DNA of 64,000 bases from Skeletonema tropicum (taxonomy: Eukaryota > Bacillariophyta > Thalassiosirophyceae > Thalassiosirales > Thalassiosiraceae): NCBI GenBank assembly GCA_037178625.1, contig CM074136.1, forward strand, positions 434,001 to 498,000, written 5' to 3'. How positions within the stretch are numbered: the first letter of the stretch is position 1; every line of letters begins with the position of its first letter. This document shows positions 52,287-62,978 of this stretch, piece after piece. The notes below the pieces were generated by a model that was given only the letters and a program-made list of their open reading frames with translations, was not told where the DNA came from and searched no databases. A program made the position numbers and the translations under genes.

Positions 52287-53294
52287 TGTTGACATCTGCA
52301 GGAGGAGCAACATCCTCTGGAGCTTAGATTACTTAATTTGAGGTGATATATAATTTGTAATCAATAGCACCGGGAGAAAAGTCTCGATTGCACAAGGCGT
52401 AGAGAGGGATACAATATGTGAGGTTCAACCAAGCCTCTAATTGTGACTGCTTCAGCTTCGTAGCTTGATTACGATCTCTGCGGGCAAAAAATATGAACAC
52501 ATTCTGCATTGGGAACAAAATCTTTTTGATCAGTGAGACACTGGAACGAATTCATGAAAATGAAAGTCATTGTGTTCTCCAGCTTCTGGTGATTCGAAGA
52601 TGCTGCGCTTCAATCAGCCTCGCTCCGTTCGAGTTTGATCGTCCTCGTCCTCGTTAGCACACGTCTACCGGCTTGTTGGCATTCTTCGTCTCACCTCGAA
52701 TCTTGTCCCTGATGAGGTGAACGTGATTAACCTGGCGACTGTTATGTCTCTCTCTAATTTGTAGCGTTGCTTGTTCATGAAGTGTTGCATGGTCTGGAAG
52801 CTGGAATAGCTCGCTCCAACAGGACTCCATTCCCTAATTATTGACCCACTCATATACCTACGCGCAGGCCCACCGAGTTCGCCATTTTAGCATTGCGTTG
52901 TTCATTCACGCGCAACTTCATCTTCAGTTTGCAATTCAATTACTTGACGCTGATGAATATCGTTAAATCTATCCCACGGCCACGATATCAAAGACATAGC
53001 TTACGGCTCTGTAGGGTCAGCGACCAAGCAATCGTTCCACTCCGTTCAAGACCATTGTCAACATTTCCAATACCATCGACATTATTCCCAAATAACGTAA
53101 CAATCGACAGCTCCCTCGCCTGCCGGCTCACTCGCATCACATTCTTTACCACCGCCGTTGTATTAGTATTACTCCTAGTTACTCATCCATCTCCTTCGCC
53201 TTACGGCTCACTCGACTTTCATGTGTAACATTCTTCTTCAGTAATACCATTTTATCTGATATTGATCCATATATTGATAAAAGGAATGCAAAAG
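52287..53294. other. Intergenic, flank of the 5S array
   Basis: No gene recognised. A short direct repeat (CTCGCCTGCCGGCTCACTCG and TCGCCTTACGGCTCACTCG) occurs at about 53116 and 53198. Confidence 0.35.
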
Positions 53295-53787
53295 GTACAT
53301 AATCAGAAGCACTGTACCTCCACAGTCACTTACATACCTACCTGAGTAGGTGTGAACGCTCTCTAGTTCAAGTGATCAGACAAGTCGAGTACCGGAATGA
53401 CACAACAAGTTGAAGTTGCGAGAAATATCTCTGGGATGGATCAATCTTCACCTGCCTCTGCACCGCTGGCTGGTACAAATGCAGCGACAGATTCACTACG
53501 GATTCGAATCGAGCTGGAGCCAATCTCATAAAGGGGAAAACGCTTCTCATGAAGAAGGAGCCAAACGAGGATCAGCTTTCATAAGTATGCATCTGGATGA
53601 CACTGAAGATAGCATAGCCGGACGATGAGACACACAATACAAATTCAACGCAGCGAGCTTCTTCATATTAGACCTTAAAGAGCGAAAGGCCGAGCAAAAG
53701 CCGAGCAAAAGAAAGGAAGAAGGCGGGTAAAGTGCAATAATGTATCGTATTGTAGGCAGGGGCCAAAATAAAAGGCAACAGGAGCAA

Positions 53788-53904
53788 AAGAACAACACCA
53801 GGGATTCCAACGTGGTCCCCCACCGTAGTACTAACCTGGCCCGACAGTGCTTAACTTCGCTAAGCAGACGGGAAGCGGTGCTGTCACTGTGGTATGGTCG
53901 TTCC
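53788..53904 (-). rRNA. 5S rRNA, copy 1
   Basis: About 117 nt. Conserved 5S features on the minus strand are GAAGTTAAGC (loop C region) and GGTTAGTACTACGGTGGGGG, which matches the universal GGTTAGTAC-TGG-TGGG-GACC control region. The ends pair as helix I (GAACGAC with GTTGTTC). A TTTT terminator overlaps the 3' end, and a TTTATA box lies about 28 bases upstream. Ends are set by helix I and may be off by a base or two. Confidence 0.95.
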
Positions 53905-53928
53905 TGTCGCAACGGGACCATACAAACA

Positions 53929-53936
53929 CTATAAAC
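53929..53936 (-). promoter_or_regulatory. TATA-like box of 5S copy 1
   Basis: GTTTATAG on the minus strand, at -25 to -32 from the inferred 5S start, is repeated identically in the upstream spacer of copies 2-6. Plant 5S genes use a TATA-like element at about -28. Copy 7 lacks it because the array ends at the gene. Confidence 0.6.
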
Positions 53937-54647
53937 TGCATTATATGTACAGTGTGTATATATATACAGTATGTAAGTGCTTACTTAGGCATCAAATGGA
54001 TCATTGATCGTCGAAGCAAGTAATAAGTAGGTACGATACTTCTTCATCATGGCACGGCCATTCTCGTCTCTTTGCTTCGCTATTCACAGATGAAAGCAAC
54101 TACAACCGTTCTTTTCAAGAACGTTCTTTCCAAGAAGAACAATCAGTATTAAATCTCTTCTTTTGAGTCGTACATAATCAGAAGCACTGTACCTCCACAG
54201 TCACTTACATACCTAAGTAGGTGTGAACGCTCTCTAGTTCAAGTGATCAGACAAGTCGAGTACCGGAATGACACAACAAGTTGAAGTTGCGAGAAATATC
54301 TCTGGGATGGATCAATCTTCACCTGCCGCTGCACCGCTGGCTGGTACAAATGCAGCGACAGATTCACTACGGATTCGAATCGAGCTGGAGCCAATCTCAT
54401 AAAGGGGAAAACGCTTCTCATGAAGAAGGAGCCAAACGAGGATCAGCTTTCATAAGTATGCATCTGGATGACACTGAAGATAGCATAGCCGGACGATGAG
54501 ACACACAATACAAATTCAACGCAGCGAGCTTCTTCATATTAGACCTTAAAGAGCGAAAGGCCGAGCAAAAGAAAGGAAGAAGGCGGGTAAAGTGCAATAA
54601 TGTATCGTATTGTAGGCAGGGGCCAAAATAAAAGGCAACAGGAGCAA

Positions 54648-54764
54648 AAGAACAACACCAGGGATTCCAACGTGGTCCCCCACCGTAGTACTAACCTGGC
54701 CCGACAGTGCTTAACTTCTCTAAGCAGACGGGAAGCGGTGCTGTCACTGTGGTATGGTCGTTCC
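54648..54764 (-). rRNA. 5S rRNA, copy 2 (variant)
   Basis: Same gene as copy 1, with full control region and helix I, but it carries a private substitution: the plus strand reads CTTCTCTAAGC where copy 1 has CTTCGCTAAGC. The change falls just before GAAGTTAAGC in the RNA and alters AGCGAAG to AGAGAAG, in the helix III/loop C region. Promoter and terminator are intact, so it may still be transcribed. Confidence 0.93.
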
Positions 54765-55507
54765 TGTCGCAACGGGACCATACAAACACTATAAACTGCA
54801 TTATATGTACAGTGTATATATATATACAGTATTTAAGTGCTTACTTAGGCATCAAATGGATCATTGATCGTCGAAGCAAGTAATAAGTAGGTACGATACT
54901 TCTTCATCATGGCACGGCCATTCTCGTCTCTTTGCTTCGCTATTCACAGATGAAAGCAACTACAACCGTTCTTTTCAAGAACGTTCTTTCCAAGAAGAAC
55001 AATCAGTATTAAATCTCTTCTTTTGAGTCGTACATAATCAGAAGCACTGTACCTCCACAGTCACTTACATACCTAAGTAGGTGTGAACGTTCTCTAGTTC
55101 AAGTGATCAGACAAGTCGAGTACCGGAATGACACAACAAGTTGAAGTTGCGAGAAATATCTCTGGGATGGATCAATCTTCACCTGCCGCTGCACCGCTGG
55201 CTGGTACAAATGCAGCGACAGATTCACTACGGATTCGAATCGAGCTGGAGCCAATCTCATAAAGGGGAAAACGCTTCTCATGAAGAAGGAGCCAAACGAG
55301 GATCAGCTTTCATAAGTATGCATCTGGATGACACTGAAGATAGCATAGCCGGACGATGAGACACACAATACAAATTCAACGCAGCGAGCTTCTTCATATT
55401 AGACCTTAAAGAGCGAAAGGCCGAGCAAAAGAAAGGAAGAAGGCGGGTAAAGTGCAATAATGTATCGTATTGTAGGCAGGGGCCAAAATAAAAGGCAACA
55501 GGAGCAA

Positions 55508-55624
55508 AAGAACAACACCAGGGATTCCAACGTGGTCCCCCACCGTAGTACTAACCTGGCCCGACAGTGCTTAACTTCGCTGAGCAGACGGGAAGCGGTG
55601 CTGTCACTGTGGTATGGTCGTTCC
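55508..55624 (-). rRNA. 5S rRNA, copy 3
   Basis: Full-length, same as the majority type (GCTCAGCGAAG in the RNA where copies 1 and 2 have GCTTAGCGAAG or GCTTAGAGAAG). Flanks carry the TATA-like box and T-run terminator. Confidence 0.95.
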
Positions 55625-56367
55625 TGTCGCAACGGGACCATACAAACACTATAAACTGCATTATATGTACAGTGTATATATATATACAGTATTTAAGTGC
55701 TTACTTAGGCATCAAATGGATCATTGATCGTCGAAGCAAGTAATAAGTAGGTACGATACTTCTTCATCATGGCACGGTCATTCTCGTCTCTTTGCTTCGC
55801 TATTCACAGATGAAAGCAACTACAACCGTTCTTTTCAAGAACGTTCTTTCCAAGAAGAACAATCAGTATTAAATCTCTTCTTTTGAGTCGTACATAATCA
55901 GAAGCACTGTACCTCCACAGTCACTTACATACCTAAGTAGGTGTGAACGTTCTCTAGTTCAAGTGATCAGACAAGTCGAGTACCGGAATGACACAACAAG
56001 TTGAAGTTGCGAGAAATATCTCTGGGATGGATCAATCTTCACCTGCCGCTGCACCGCTGGCTGGTACAAATGCAGCGACAGATTCACTACGGATTCGAAT
56101 CGAGCTGGAGCCAATCTCATAAAGGGGAAAACGCTTCTCATGAAGAAGGAGCCAAACGAGGATCAGCTTTCATAAGTATGCATCTGGATGACACTGAAGA
56201 TAGCATAGCCGGACGATGAGACACACAATACAAATTCAACGCAGCGAGCTTCTTCATATTAGACCTTAAAGAGCGAAAGGCCGAGCAAAAGAAAGGAAGA
56301 AGGCGGGTAAAGTGCAATAATGTATCGTATTGTAGGCAGGGGCCAAAATAAAAGGCAACAGGAGCAA

Positions 56368-56484
56368 AAGAACAACACCAGGGATTCCAACGTGGTCCCC
56401 CACCGTAGTACTAACCTGGCCCGACAGTGCTTAACTTCGCTGAGCAGACGGGAAGCGGTGCTGTCACTGTGGTATGGTCGTTCC
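56368..56484 (-). rRNA. 5S rRNA, copy 4
   Basis: Majority-type sequence with intact promoter and terminator. This unit is interrupted by the LTR element, whose left end at 56715 is about 230 bp upstream of the gene on its own (minus) strand, beyond the TATA-like box. Confidence 0.95.
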
Positions 56485-56714
56485 TGTCGCAACGGGACCA
56501 TACAAACACTATAAACTGCATTATATGTACAGTGTATATATATATACAGTATGTAAGTGCTTACTTAGGCATCAAATGGATCATTGATCGTCGAAGCAAG
56601 TAATAAGTAGGTACGATACTTCTTCATCATGGCACGGCCATTCTCGTCTCTTTGCTTCGCTATTCACAGATGAAAGCAACTACAACCGTTCTTTTCAAGA
56701 ACGTTCTTTCCAAG

Positions 56715-57212
56715 TGACAACTTAGGATTTGGAACGCTGCCTTTTTATCATCATTATCGGGAATATGGGATTTAGGAATTATGGGAATGGGGATTTACGT
56801 TATTTCATGTCGTCATCGACGAGAAGCCATCTGCCCGGAAGTAGCCATCTGCTTGTTTTTTGGCGGGATAAGATTTTATTTCACCACAGGTTGAAGCACT
56901 ACCATGACACGTCGACCTCTCACTTAGTAGATAGAAATAAAGAATAAACAACGTGTAGTAGACGAAGCCGACAATGGCGGAGACTTCTCCCAATAATACT
57001 TCGATAGTCGGGTAGGATAGATGAGCAGATAGCTCCAACATCCAGCTTAATTTGGTATTTGAACTCAACGTTCCAGAATCTTCATACGTCCTTCATCTTT
57101 CACTTCCGCCGAGCCACCCGTCGTTCAGATCAGTGATCCTCGTACCGCAAGTCAACGTCGATGTACGCATATAGATTTCTCAGGCTTTGAGCAGATAATA
57201 CTCAACTTGAGA
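56715..57212 (+). repeat. 5' LTR
   Basis: 498 bp, starting TGACAACTTAGG and ending ACTCAACTTGAGA; the ends are TG...GA rather than the usual TG...CA. It contains AATAAAGAATAAAC near 56936, a possible polyadenylation signal. The bases just after it (GATTATCATTGTCTCGC) would be the primer-binding site; I could not match them to a tRNA. Confidence 0.9.
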
Positions 57213-57403
57213 GATTATCATTGTCTCGCGTTTTCTACATAGCTATCAGACCACCGTTGTATTGTCTGATCAAGCCGGACGTAAGAAATCTAGAGATCAT
57301 CCTCACGTCACTGATTTAAGTGGATTTCAACTTGCCGGGTTAACACCTCGCTCAACAGAACTTCCTTTCATACCAAGTGGACACCGTGAAAAGCAAATCA
57401 AAA

Positions 57404-59983
57404 ATGGCTGGAGGTAGTAGGCCCAGGCCTAGGAACCCCGATCGTGAGATCAATCATCTCCTATCAAGGGTATTTTATGATTCAGAGGGTGTAAATGATG
57501 CTTTTAAACTATTAGACATCAGAACACGCTTCGATTTGATGGATGCGATCAAGGATGATGAGACCCTCAAGAAGATGAGGTGGAAAGACCCCGATACGGA
57601 AATGGAGGAACTGGTACCTGAAGCAGTTATGGACGAACTCAAACAAATCCCGAGTTTTTTCAACTGGCTACAGAACACGCACGGAACTCTACCGATGCAT
57701 CCTGTAAACATCGTCATTGATAGGATCAGATTCGTATTTGACTCCTTCCTTAATATGACTCCAGAAGAGAGGCAAACACCTGAGCCAGATGGTGAGGTAT
57801 TCTATGATCCAGTGATTGCCGCAGCGTCAGAGAAGAGGAATGGCCTGAGTAACACCACTTTTTCTACCACTGGAGGTAATGGATTGACTACCCCAGCAAA
57901 GTGTCGATCGGCCGCTGCTCAAGCATTATTTGCGTTCGAGAAGAAGATCAAGCCCAATGAAGAGTCCTGGACCAAGTTCAAGAATGCATCAGAATGGACG
58001 AGATGGAAAGTCAAGCACATTGGTATTCTTACAATCAATGATATGATTGACATCACCGAAACACACTATCAAGTTCCCGTGGATGGAATAAATGATCCGG
58101 ATGAAGTCAAGCTCTACAAGAAGAAGAACACTCTTCTGTTCATGGCGCTACAAGAGTCTGTGGAGACGAACGAGGGGCTAACTATCGTCAAGAGACACAC
58201 CAAGGAGATGGATGGAGTAGCTGTATGGAGAGATCTTTCCAGTCACTATGATGACAACATTGCAGCAATAACGAGGACGAAGTATCTACTCGGACTTATC
58301 TGCAGTAGCAAGATTCCAGCAAACCACAAAGGACTTGCCGCCGCTATCGATTCGTTCAGGAGATGGGTCATTGAGCACAATTACTTCTGCAAGACCAGTC
58401 AGAATATTTCCGAAGATCAGGAACTTATCTATTTCGAGAGATATATTGATAGTATCAAGGAACTACGTGATACTAAGAAGTTAATGGATGTTCAAGAGGA
58501 TACTGCTATTGGAAGTCAAGTGATTGTTCGTTCCGCTTCTGCCAAGATCGATTTTTATTATCGACAAGCACAACAATTGGACGCTGAATTCAAGACCTCA
58601 GTGTTAAACTCGAGGAGGAAGATTAATGCGAGTATGATCAATGGAGGATTCGTCGAGGATGAAGGACTACTATGGGATATGGATGTCTATAGCGCCGATA
58701 TCAATGCAAACTCCGTTACCGTTGAGTCAAATGCATTTGATGCCGTTGATGCAATAGATGAGGCGTATCGTTACATCAATGTTGGAGAAGTTCGTAGACA
58801 CGGACAGATGCCTAAGGAGAACTGGGAGAAACTACCACGTGAAGTCAAGCAACTCTGGTTGAAGATTCCAATTGATACTCGTGAAGACATTCTCACAAGT
58901 CTTCTTCCGGGACCACCACCCACTACTAATGAAGAACATCGTCTTCCAGGAACTGGACTGTCAAGTCGAAACGCCCGTGTCACTAATACTGCTGAATCTA
59001 ATATTGTTCCAGAAGATACCAATACTAGTGAACGTTCGGTCAATATGGGATACATTCAAGCGATGCGTGCACGTTCAACAGCCGCACAGCAAGGTCAAGG
59101 CAATGCTTCTCAAATTCCAAGGGATCCGTTCGTACCGGCTAGACTTATGTCTCGTCAAAACAGATCAACAAACCAACTAGTACCTATCAGGAGAGATGAC
59201 CAGCAGAGAAGTATATCTGTAGCAACGGCACTTCAACAAGCCGAATTCCCAGACGTCTTTTCTAATTCATCTGAAGAAAATCGCAGTGTGAACATGGTCT
59301 TCACTGTTAGAGTTAGTGACATCAGTCGGATTGAGAACGTAGGAGATCTAGAAGATTCAAGAAACTCATTTGCACTAGTCGATGGAGGAGCGAATGCCGG
59401 ATTGGGAAATCCCAAATATCTTAGACGACTTTGGTATGCTGACCCTCCTAGGCGGATTAATGTTACTGGTTGTGGAGGAAACAAGATCCTTCAACTCAAG
59501 ATTGCATCATTCGCTGCAAAGGTTGTAACGAGTGAAGGAACTCACGTCATTCTGGTCTTTCACGAATATGGTGAAATTTATGACGGACCTACTATTCATT
59601 CCAAGATCCAGTTGACATGTGCAGGATGTGAAGTTGGAGATTTGCCTTTAGAGATTGGTGGAACCCAAAAGATCGTCACTTCTACGAGAGACGGAAATTA
59701 CACCATTCCTATCACCTTCAAGGATGGATTACCTTTTATTGAGATGACGTATCCTACGGAGAATGATTTGAATGATCTACCGTGGATTGAAATGACTCAG
59801 TCGACACCTTGGAATCCTAGTTTGTTTGATGGAGAATGTCCTTCCATTACTCACAAGATGGGACCCAATTTCGTGATGAAGAGTCGCAACGAGACTGTTT
59901 TACTTGAAATCAAGAGACGCCAAGAAATGGTTTTCTCGGATACTCTTTACGGGAACGTTAATGAATGGGGAGATATTGATTAG
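57404..59983 (+). CDS. Gag-protease polyprotein of the LTR element
   Basis: 859 residues from ATG 57404 with no stops or frameshifts. The first 640 residues are Gag-like: basic N-terminus (RPRPRNPDREINHLL), helical middle (FKNASEWTRWKVKHIG, RRWVIEHNYF) and a low-complexity Ser/Asn/Arg region near 540-620. No CCHC zinc knuckle was seen. Near residue 657 begins ALVDGGANAGLGNP, the retropepsin active-site region in the form found in diatom CoDi copia elements, where D-GANGG replaces D-SGA. The downstream GPTIHSKIQLTCAG, IGGTQKIVTS and GLPFIEMTYPTE follow the same family's order. The frame then stops where integrase would begin. It should make virus-like particle protein and process it, but cannot copy or integrate DNA itself. 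Confidence 0.85.
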   Translation: MAGGSRPRPRNPDREINHLLSRVFYDSEGVNDAFKLLDIRTRFDLMDAIKDDETLKKMRWKDPDTEMEELVPEAVMDELKQIPSFFNWLQNTHGTLPMHPVNIVIDRIRFVFDSFLNMTPEERQTPEPDGEVFYDPVIAAASEKRNGLSNTTFSTTGGNGLTTPAKCRSAAAQALFAFEKKIKPNEESWTKFKNASEWTRWKVKHIGILTINDMIDITETHYQVPVDGINDPDEVKLYKKKNTLLFMALQESVETNEGLTIVKRHTKEMDGVAVWRDLSSHYDDNIAAITRTKYLLGLICSSKIPANHKGLAAAIDSFRRWVIEHNYFCKTSQNISEDQELIYFERYIDSIKELRDTKKLMDVQEDTAIGSQVIVRSASAKIDFYYRQAQQLDAEFKTSVLNSRRKINASMINGGFVEDEGLLWDMDVYSADINANSVTVESNAFDAVDAIDEAYRYINVGEVRRHGQMPKENWEKLPREVKQLWLKIPIDTREDILTSLLPGPPPTTNEEHRLPGTGLSSRNARVTNTAESNIVPEDTNTSERSVNMGYIQAMRARSTAAQQGQGNASQIPRDPFVPARLMSRQNRSTNQLVPIRRDDQQRSISVATALQQAEFPDVFSNSSEENRSVNMVFTVRVSDISRIENVGDLEDSRNSFALVDGGANAGLGNPKYLRRLWYADPPRRINVTGCGGNKILQLKIASFAAKVVTSEGTHVILVFHEYGEIYDGPTIHSKIQLTCAGCEVGDLPLEIGGTQKIVTSTRDGNYTIPITFKDGLPFIEMTYPTENDLNDLPWIEMTQSTPWNPSLFDGECPSITHKMGPNFVMKSRNETVLLEIKRRQEMVFSDTLYGNVNEWGDID

Positions 59984-60115
59984 GAACTGGGAAGAGAATT
60001 GGGGAGAGATAGAAGAATCGGAAAGGAAATTGGGGAGAGATATATTAGGGATATTAAACGGAAAGATAGATGGGGAGAAAGAATTGTAGGCTGAAGAAAT
60101 GATGGATATCATGCA

Positions 60116-60125
60116 GGTTGGGGAG
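60116..60125 (+). other. Candidate polypurine tract
   Basis: GGTTGGGGAG lies directly before the 3' LTR, where plus-strand priming would occur. The preceding 130 bp are also purine-rich, with repeats of ATTGGGGAGAGATA at about 59998 and 60030. Confidence 0.4.
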
Positions 60126-60623
60126 TGACAACTTAGGATTTGGAACGCTGCCTTTTTATCATCATTATCGGGAATATGGGATTTAGGAATTATGGGAATG
60201 GGGATTTACGTTATTTCATGTCGTCATCGACGAGAAGCCATCTGCCCGGAAGTAGCCATCTGCTTGTTTTTTGGCGGGATAAGATTTTATTTCACCACAG
60301 GTTGAAGCACTACCATGACACGTCGACCTCTCACTTAGTAGATAGAAATAAAGAATAAACAACGTGTAGTAGACGAAGCCGACAATGGCGGAGACTTCTC
60401 CCAATAATACTTCGATAGTCGGGTAGGATAGATGAGCAGATAGCTCCAACATCCAGCTTAATTTGGTATTTGAACTCAACGTTCCAGAATCTTCATACGT
60501 CCTTCATCTTTCACTTCCGCCGAGCCACCCGTCGTTCAGATCAGTGATCCTCGTACCGCAAGTCAACGTCGATGTACGCATATAGATTTCTCAGGCTTTG
60601 AGCAGATAATACTCAACTTGAGA
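60126..60623 (+). repeat. 3' LTR
   Basis: 498 bp and, as far as I can read, the same sequence as the 5' LTR throughout; every line I compared agrees. It is followed by the target duplication CCAAG. Confidence 0.9.
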
Positions 60624-61141
60624 CCAAGAAGAACAATCAGTATTAAATCTCTTCTTTTGAGTCGTACATAATCAGAAGCACTGTACCTCCACAGTCACTT
60701 ACATACCTAAGTAGGTGTGAACGTTCTCTAGTTCAAGTGATCAGACAAGTCGAGTACCGGAATGACACAACAAGTTGAAGTTGCGAGAAATATCTCTGGG
60801 ATGGATCAATCTTCACCTGCCGCTGCACCGCTGGCTGGTACAAATGCAGCGACAGATTCACTACGGATTCGAATCGAGCTGGAGCCAATCTCATAAAGGG
60901 GAAAACGCTTCTCATGAAGAAGGAGCCAAACGAGGATCAGCTTTCATAAGTATGCATCTGGATGACACTGAAGATAGCATAGCCGGACGATGAGACACAC
61001 AATACAAATTCAACGCAGCGAGCTTCTTCATATTAGACCTTAAAGAGCGAAAGGCCGAGCAAAAGAAAGGAAGAAGGCGGGTAAAGTGCAATAATGTATC
61101 GTATTGTAGGCAGGGGCCAAAATAAAAGGCAACAGGAGCAA

Positions 61142-61258
61142 AAGAACAACACCAGGGATTCCAACGTGGTCCCCCACCGTAGTACTAACCTGGCCCGACA
61201 GTGCTTAACTTCGCTGAGCAGACAGGAAGCGGTGCTGTCACTGTGGTATGGTCGTTCC
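61142..61258 (-). rRNA. 5S rRNA, copy 5 (variant)
   Basis: Full-length, but with one private change: plus strand GCAGACAGGAAGC in place of GCAGACGGGAAGC, so the RNA reads CTTCCTGTC instead of CTTCCCGTC in the conserved loop B/helix III region. It is the first unit on the far side of the LTR element. Promoter and terminator are present. Confidence 0.93.
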
Positions 61259-62001
61259 TGTCGCAACGGGACCATACAAACACTATAAACTGCATTATAT
61301 GTACAGTGTATATATATATACAGTATTTAAGTGCTTACTTAGGCATCAAATGGATCATTGATCGTCGAAGCAAGTAATAAGTAGGTACGATACTTCTTCA
61401 TCATGGCACGGCCATTCTCGTCTCTTTGCTTCGCTATTCACAGATGAAAGCAACTACAACCGTTCTTTTCAAGAACGTTCTTTCCAAGAAGAACAATCAG
61501 TATTAAATCTCTTCTTTTGAGTCGTACATAATCAGAAGCACTGTACCTCCACAGTCACTTACATACCTAAGTAGGTGTGAACGTTCTCTAGTTCAAGTGA
61601 TCAGACAAGTCGAGTACCGGAATGTCACAACAAGTTGAAGTTGCGAGAAATATCTCTGGGATGGATCAATCTTCACCTGCCGCTGCACCGCTGGCTGGTA
61701 CAAATGCAGCGACAGATTCACTACGGATTCGAATCGAGCTGGAGCCAATCTCATAAAGGGGAAAACGCTTCTCATGAAGAAGGAGCCAAACGAGGATCAG
61801 CTTTCATAAGTATGCATCTGGATGACACTGAAGATAGCATAGCCGGACGATGAGACACACAATACAAATTCAACGCAGCGAGCTTCTTCATATTAGACCT
61901 TAAAGAGCGAAAGGCCGAGCAAAAGAAAGGAAGAAGGCGGGTAAAGTGCAATAATGTATCGTATTGTAGGCAGGGGCCAAAATAAAAGGCAACAGGAGCA
62001 A

Positions 62002-62118
62002 AAGAACAACACCAGGGATTCCAACGTGGTCCCCCACCGTAGTACTAACCTGGCCCGACAGTGCTTAACTTCGCTGAGCAGACGGGAAGCGGTGCTGTCA
62101 CTGTGGTATGGTCGTTCC
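62002..62118 (-). rRNA. 5S rRNA, copy 6
   Basis: Majority-type sequence with the TATA-like box and terminator intact. Confidence 0.95.
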
Positions 62119-62861
62119 TGTCGCAACGGGACCATACAAACACTATAAACTGCATTATATGTACAGTGTATATATATATACAGTATGTAAGTGCTTACTT
62201 AGGCATCAAATGGATCATTGATCGTCGAAGCAAGTAATAAGTAGGTACGATACTTCTTCATCATGGCACGGCCATTCTCGTCTCTTTGCTTCGCTATTCA
62301 CAGATGAAAGCAACTACAACCGTTCTTTTCAAGAATGTTCTTTCCAAGAAGAACAATCAGTATTAAATCTCTTCTTTTGAGTCGTACATAATCAGAAGCA
62401 CTGTACCTCCACAGTCACTTACATACCTAAGTAGGTGTGAACGTTCTCTAGTTCAAGTGATCAGACAAGTCGAGTACCGGAATGACACAACAAGTTGAAG
62501 TTGCGAGAAATATCTCTGGGATGGATCAATCTTCACCTGCCGCTGCACCGCTGGCTGGTACAAATGCAGCGACAGATTCACTACGGATTCGAATCGAGCT
62601 GGAGCCAATCTCATAAAGGGGAAAACGCTTCTCATGAAGAAGGAGCCAAACGAGGATCAGCTTTCATAAGTATGCATCTGGATGACACTGAAGATAGCAT
62701 AGCCGGACGATGAGACACACAATACAAATTCAACGCAGCGAGCTTCTTCATATTAGACCTTAAAGAGCGAAAGGCCGAGCAAAAGAAAGGAAGAAGGCGG
62801 GTAAAGTGCAATAATGTATCGTATTGTAGGCAGGGGCCAAAATAAAAGGCAACAGGAGCAA

Positions 62862-62978
62862 AAGAACAACACCAGGGATTCCAACGTGGTCCCCCACCGT
62901 AGTACTAACCTGGCCCGACAGTGCTTAACTTCGCTGAGCAGACGGGAAGCGGTGCTGTCACTGTGGTATGGTCGTTCC
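62862..62978 (-). rRNA. 5S rRNA, copy 7 at array edge
   Basis: The transcribed region is complete and of majority type. The homology stops at base 62978, the predicted first base of the RNA, and the next bases (TAAACAAATTGC on the plus strand) are unrelated. The gene therefore has internal control elements but none of the upstream spacer, including the TATA-like box and the inverted repeat around the start. Confidence 0.9.

Larger units (their letters stand above)
56715..60623 (+). mobile_element. Non-autonomous copia-like LTR retrotransposon
   Basis: A 3909-bp insertion in a 5S spacer is flanked by a 5-bp target duplication CCAAG (56710-56714 and 60624-60628). It has 498-bp LTRs at both ends and one open frame encoding Gag and a protease-like domain. 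Only 142 bp separate that frame from the 3' LTR, so integrase, reverse transcriptase and RNase H are absent. The LTRs look identical by eye, implying very recent movement, presumably using enzymes supplied by a related full-length element. The empty site is visible in the neighbouring units (TTTCCAAGAAGAAC). Confidence 0.9.
53295..62978 (-). repeat. Tandem 5S rDNA array, seven units
   Basis: Units begin at 53295 (875 bp), 54170, 55030, 55890, 60664 and 61524 (860 bp each, the fourth interrupted by a retrotransposon), and the last is a 595-bp partial at 62384-62978. Each holds one 5S gene on the minus strand and about 740 bp of spacer. The first unit is 15 bp longer owing to an 11-bp and a 4-bp insertion. 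Units differ at only a handful of positions, so they are being homogenised. The spacer has an alternating TATATATATA tract and a conserved 72-codon plus-strand frame that I regard as chance, since it is conserved only because the DNA is. The right end stops exactly at the 5' end of the seventh gene. Confidence 0.95.

Noticed and set aside
53410..53628. A 72-codon plus-strand frame, and minus-strand 60- and 80-codon frames, repeated identically in every 860-bp unit
   Set aside because: They are preserved only because the whole 5S unit is. The minus 80-codon frame runs through the 5S gene itself, and none shows protein-like features.
56729..57068. Small open frames inside both LTRs
   Set aside because: They occur identically in both LTRs because the LTRs are copies. 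They have no recognisable domain and lie in the promoter/R region.
56715..60623. A Cassandra-type element (5S RNA carried in the LTR)
   Set aside because: The LTRs contain no 5S sequence. The element merely sits in the 5S spacer.
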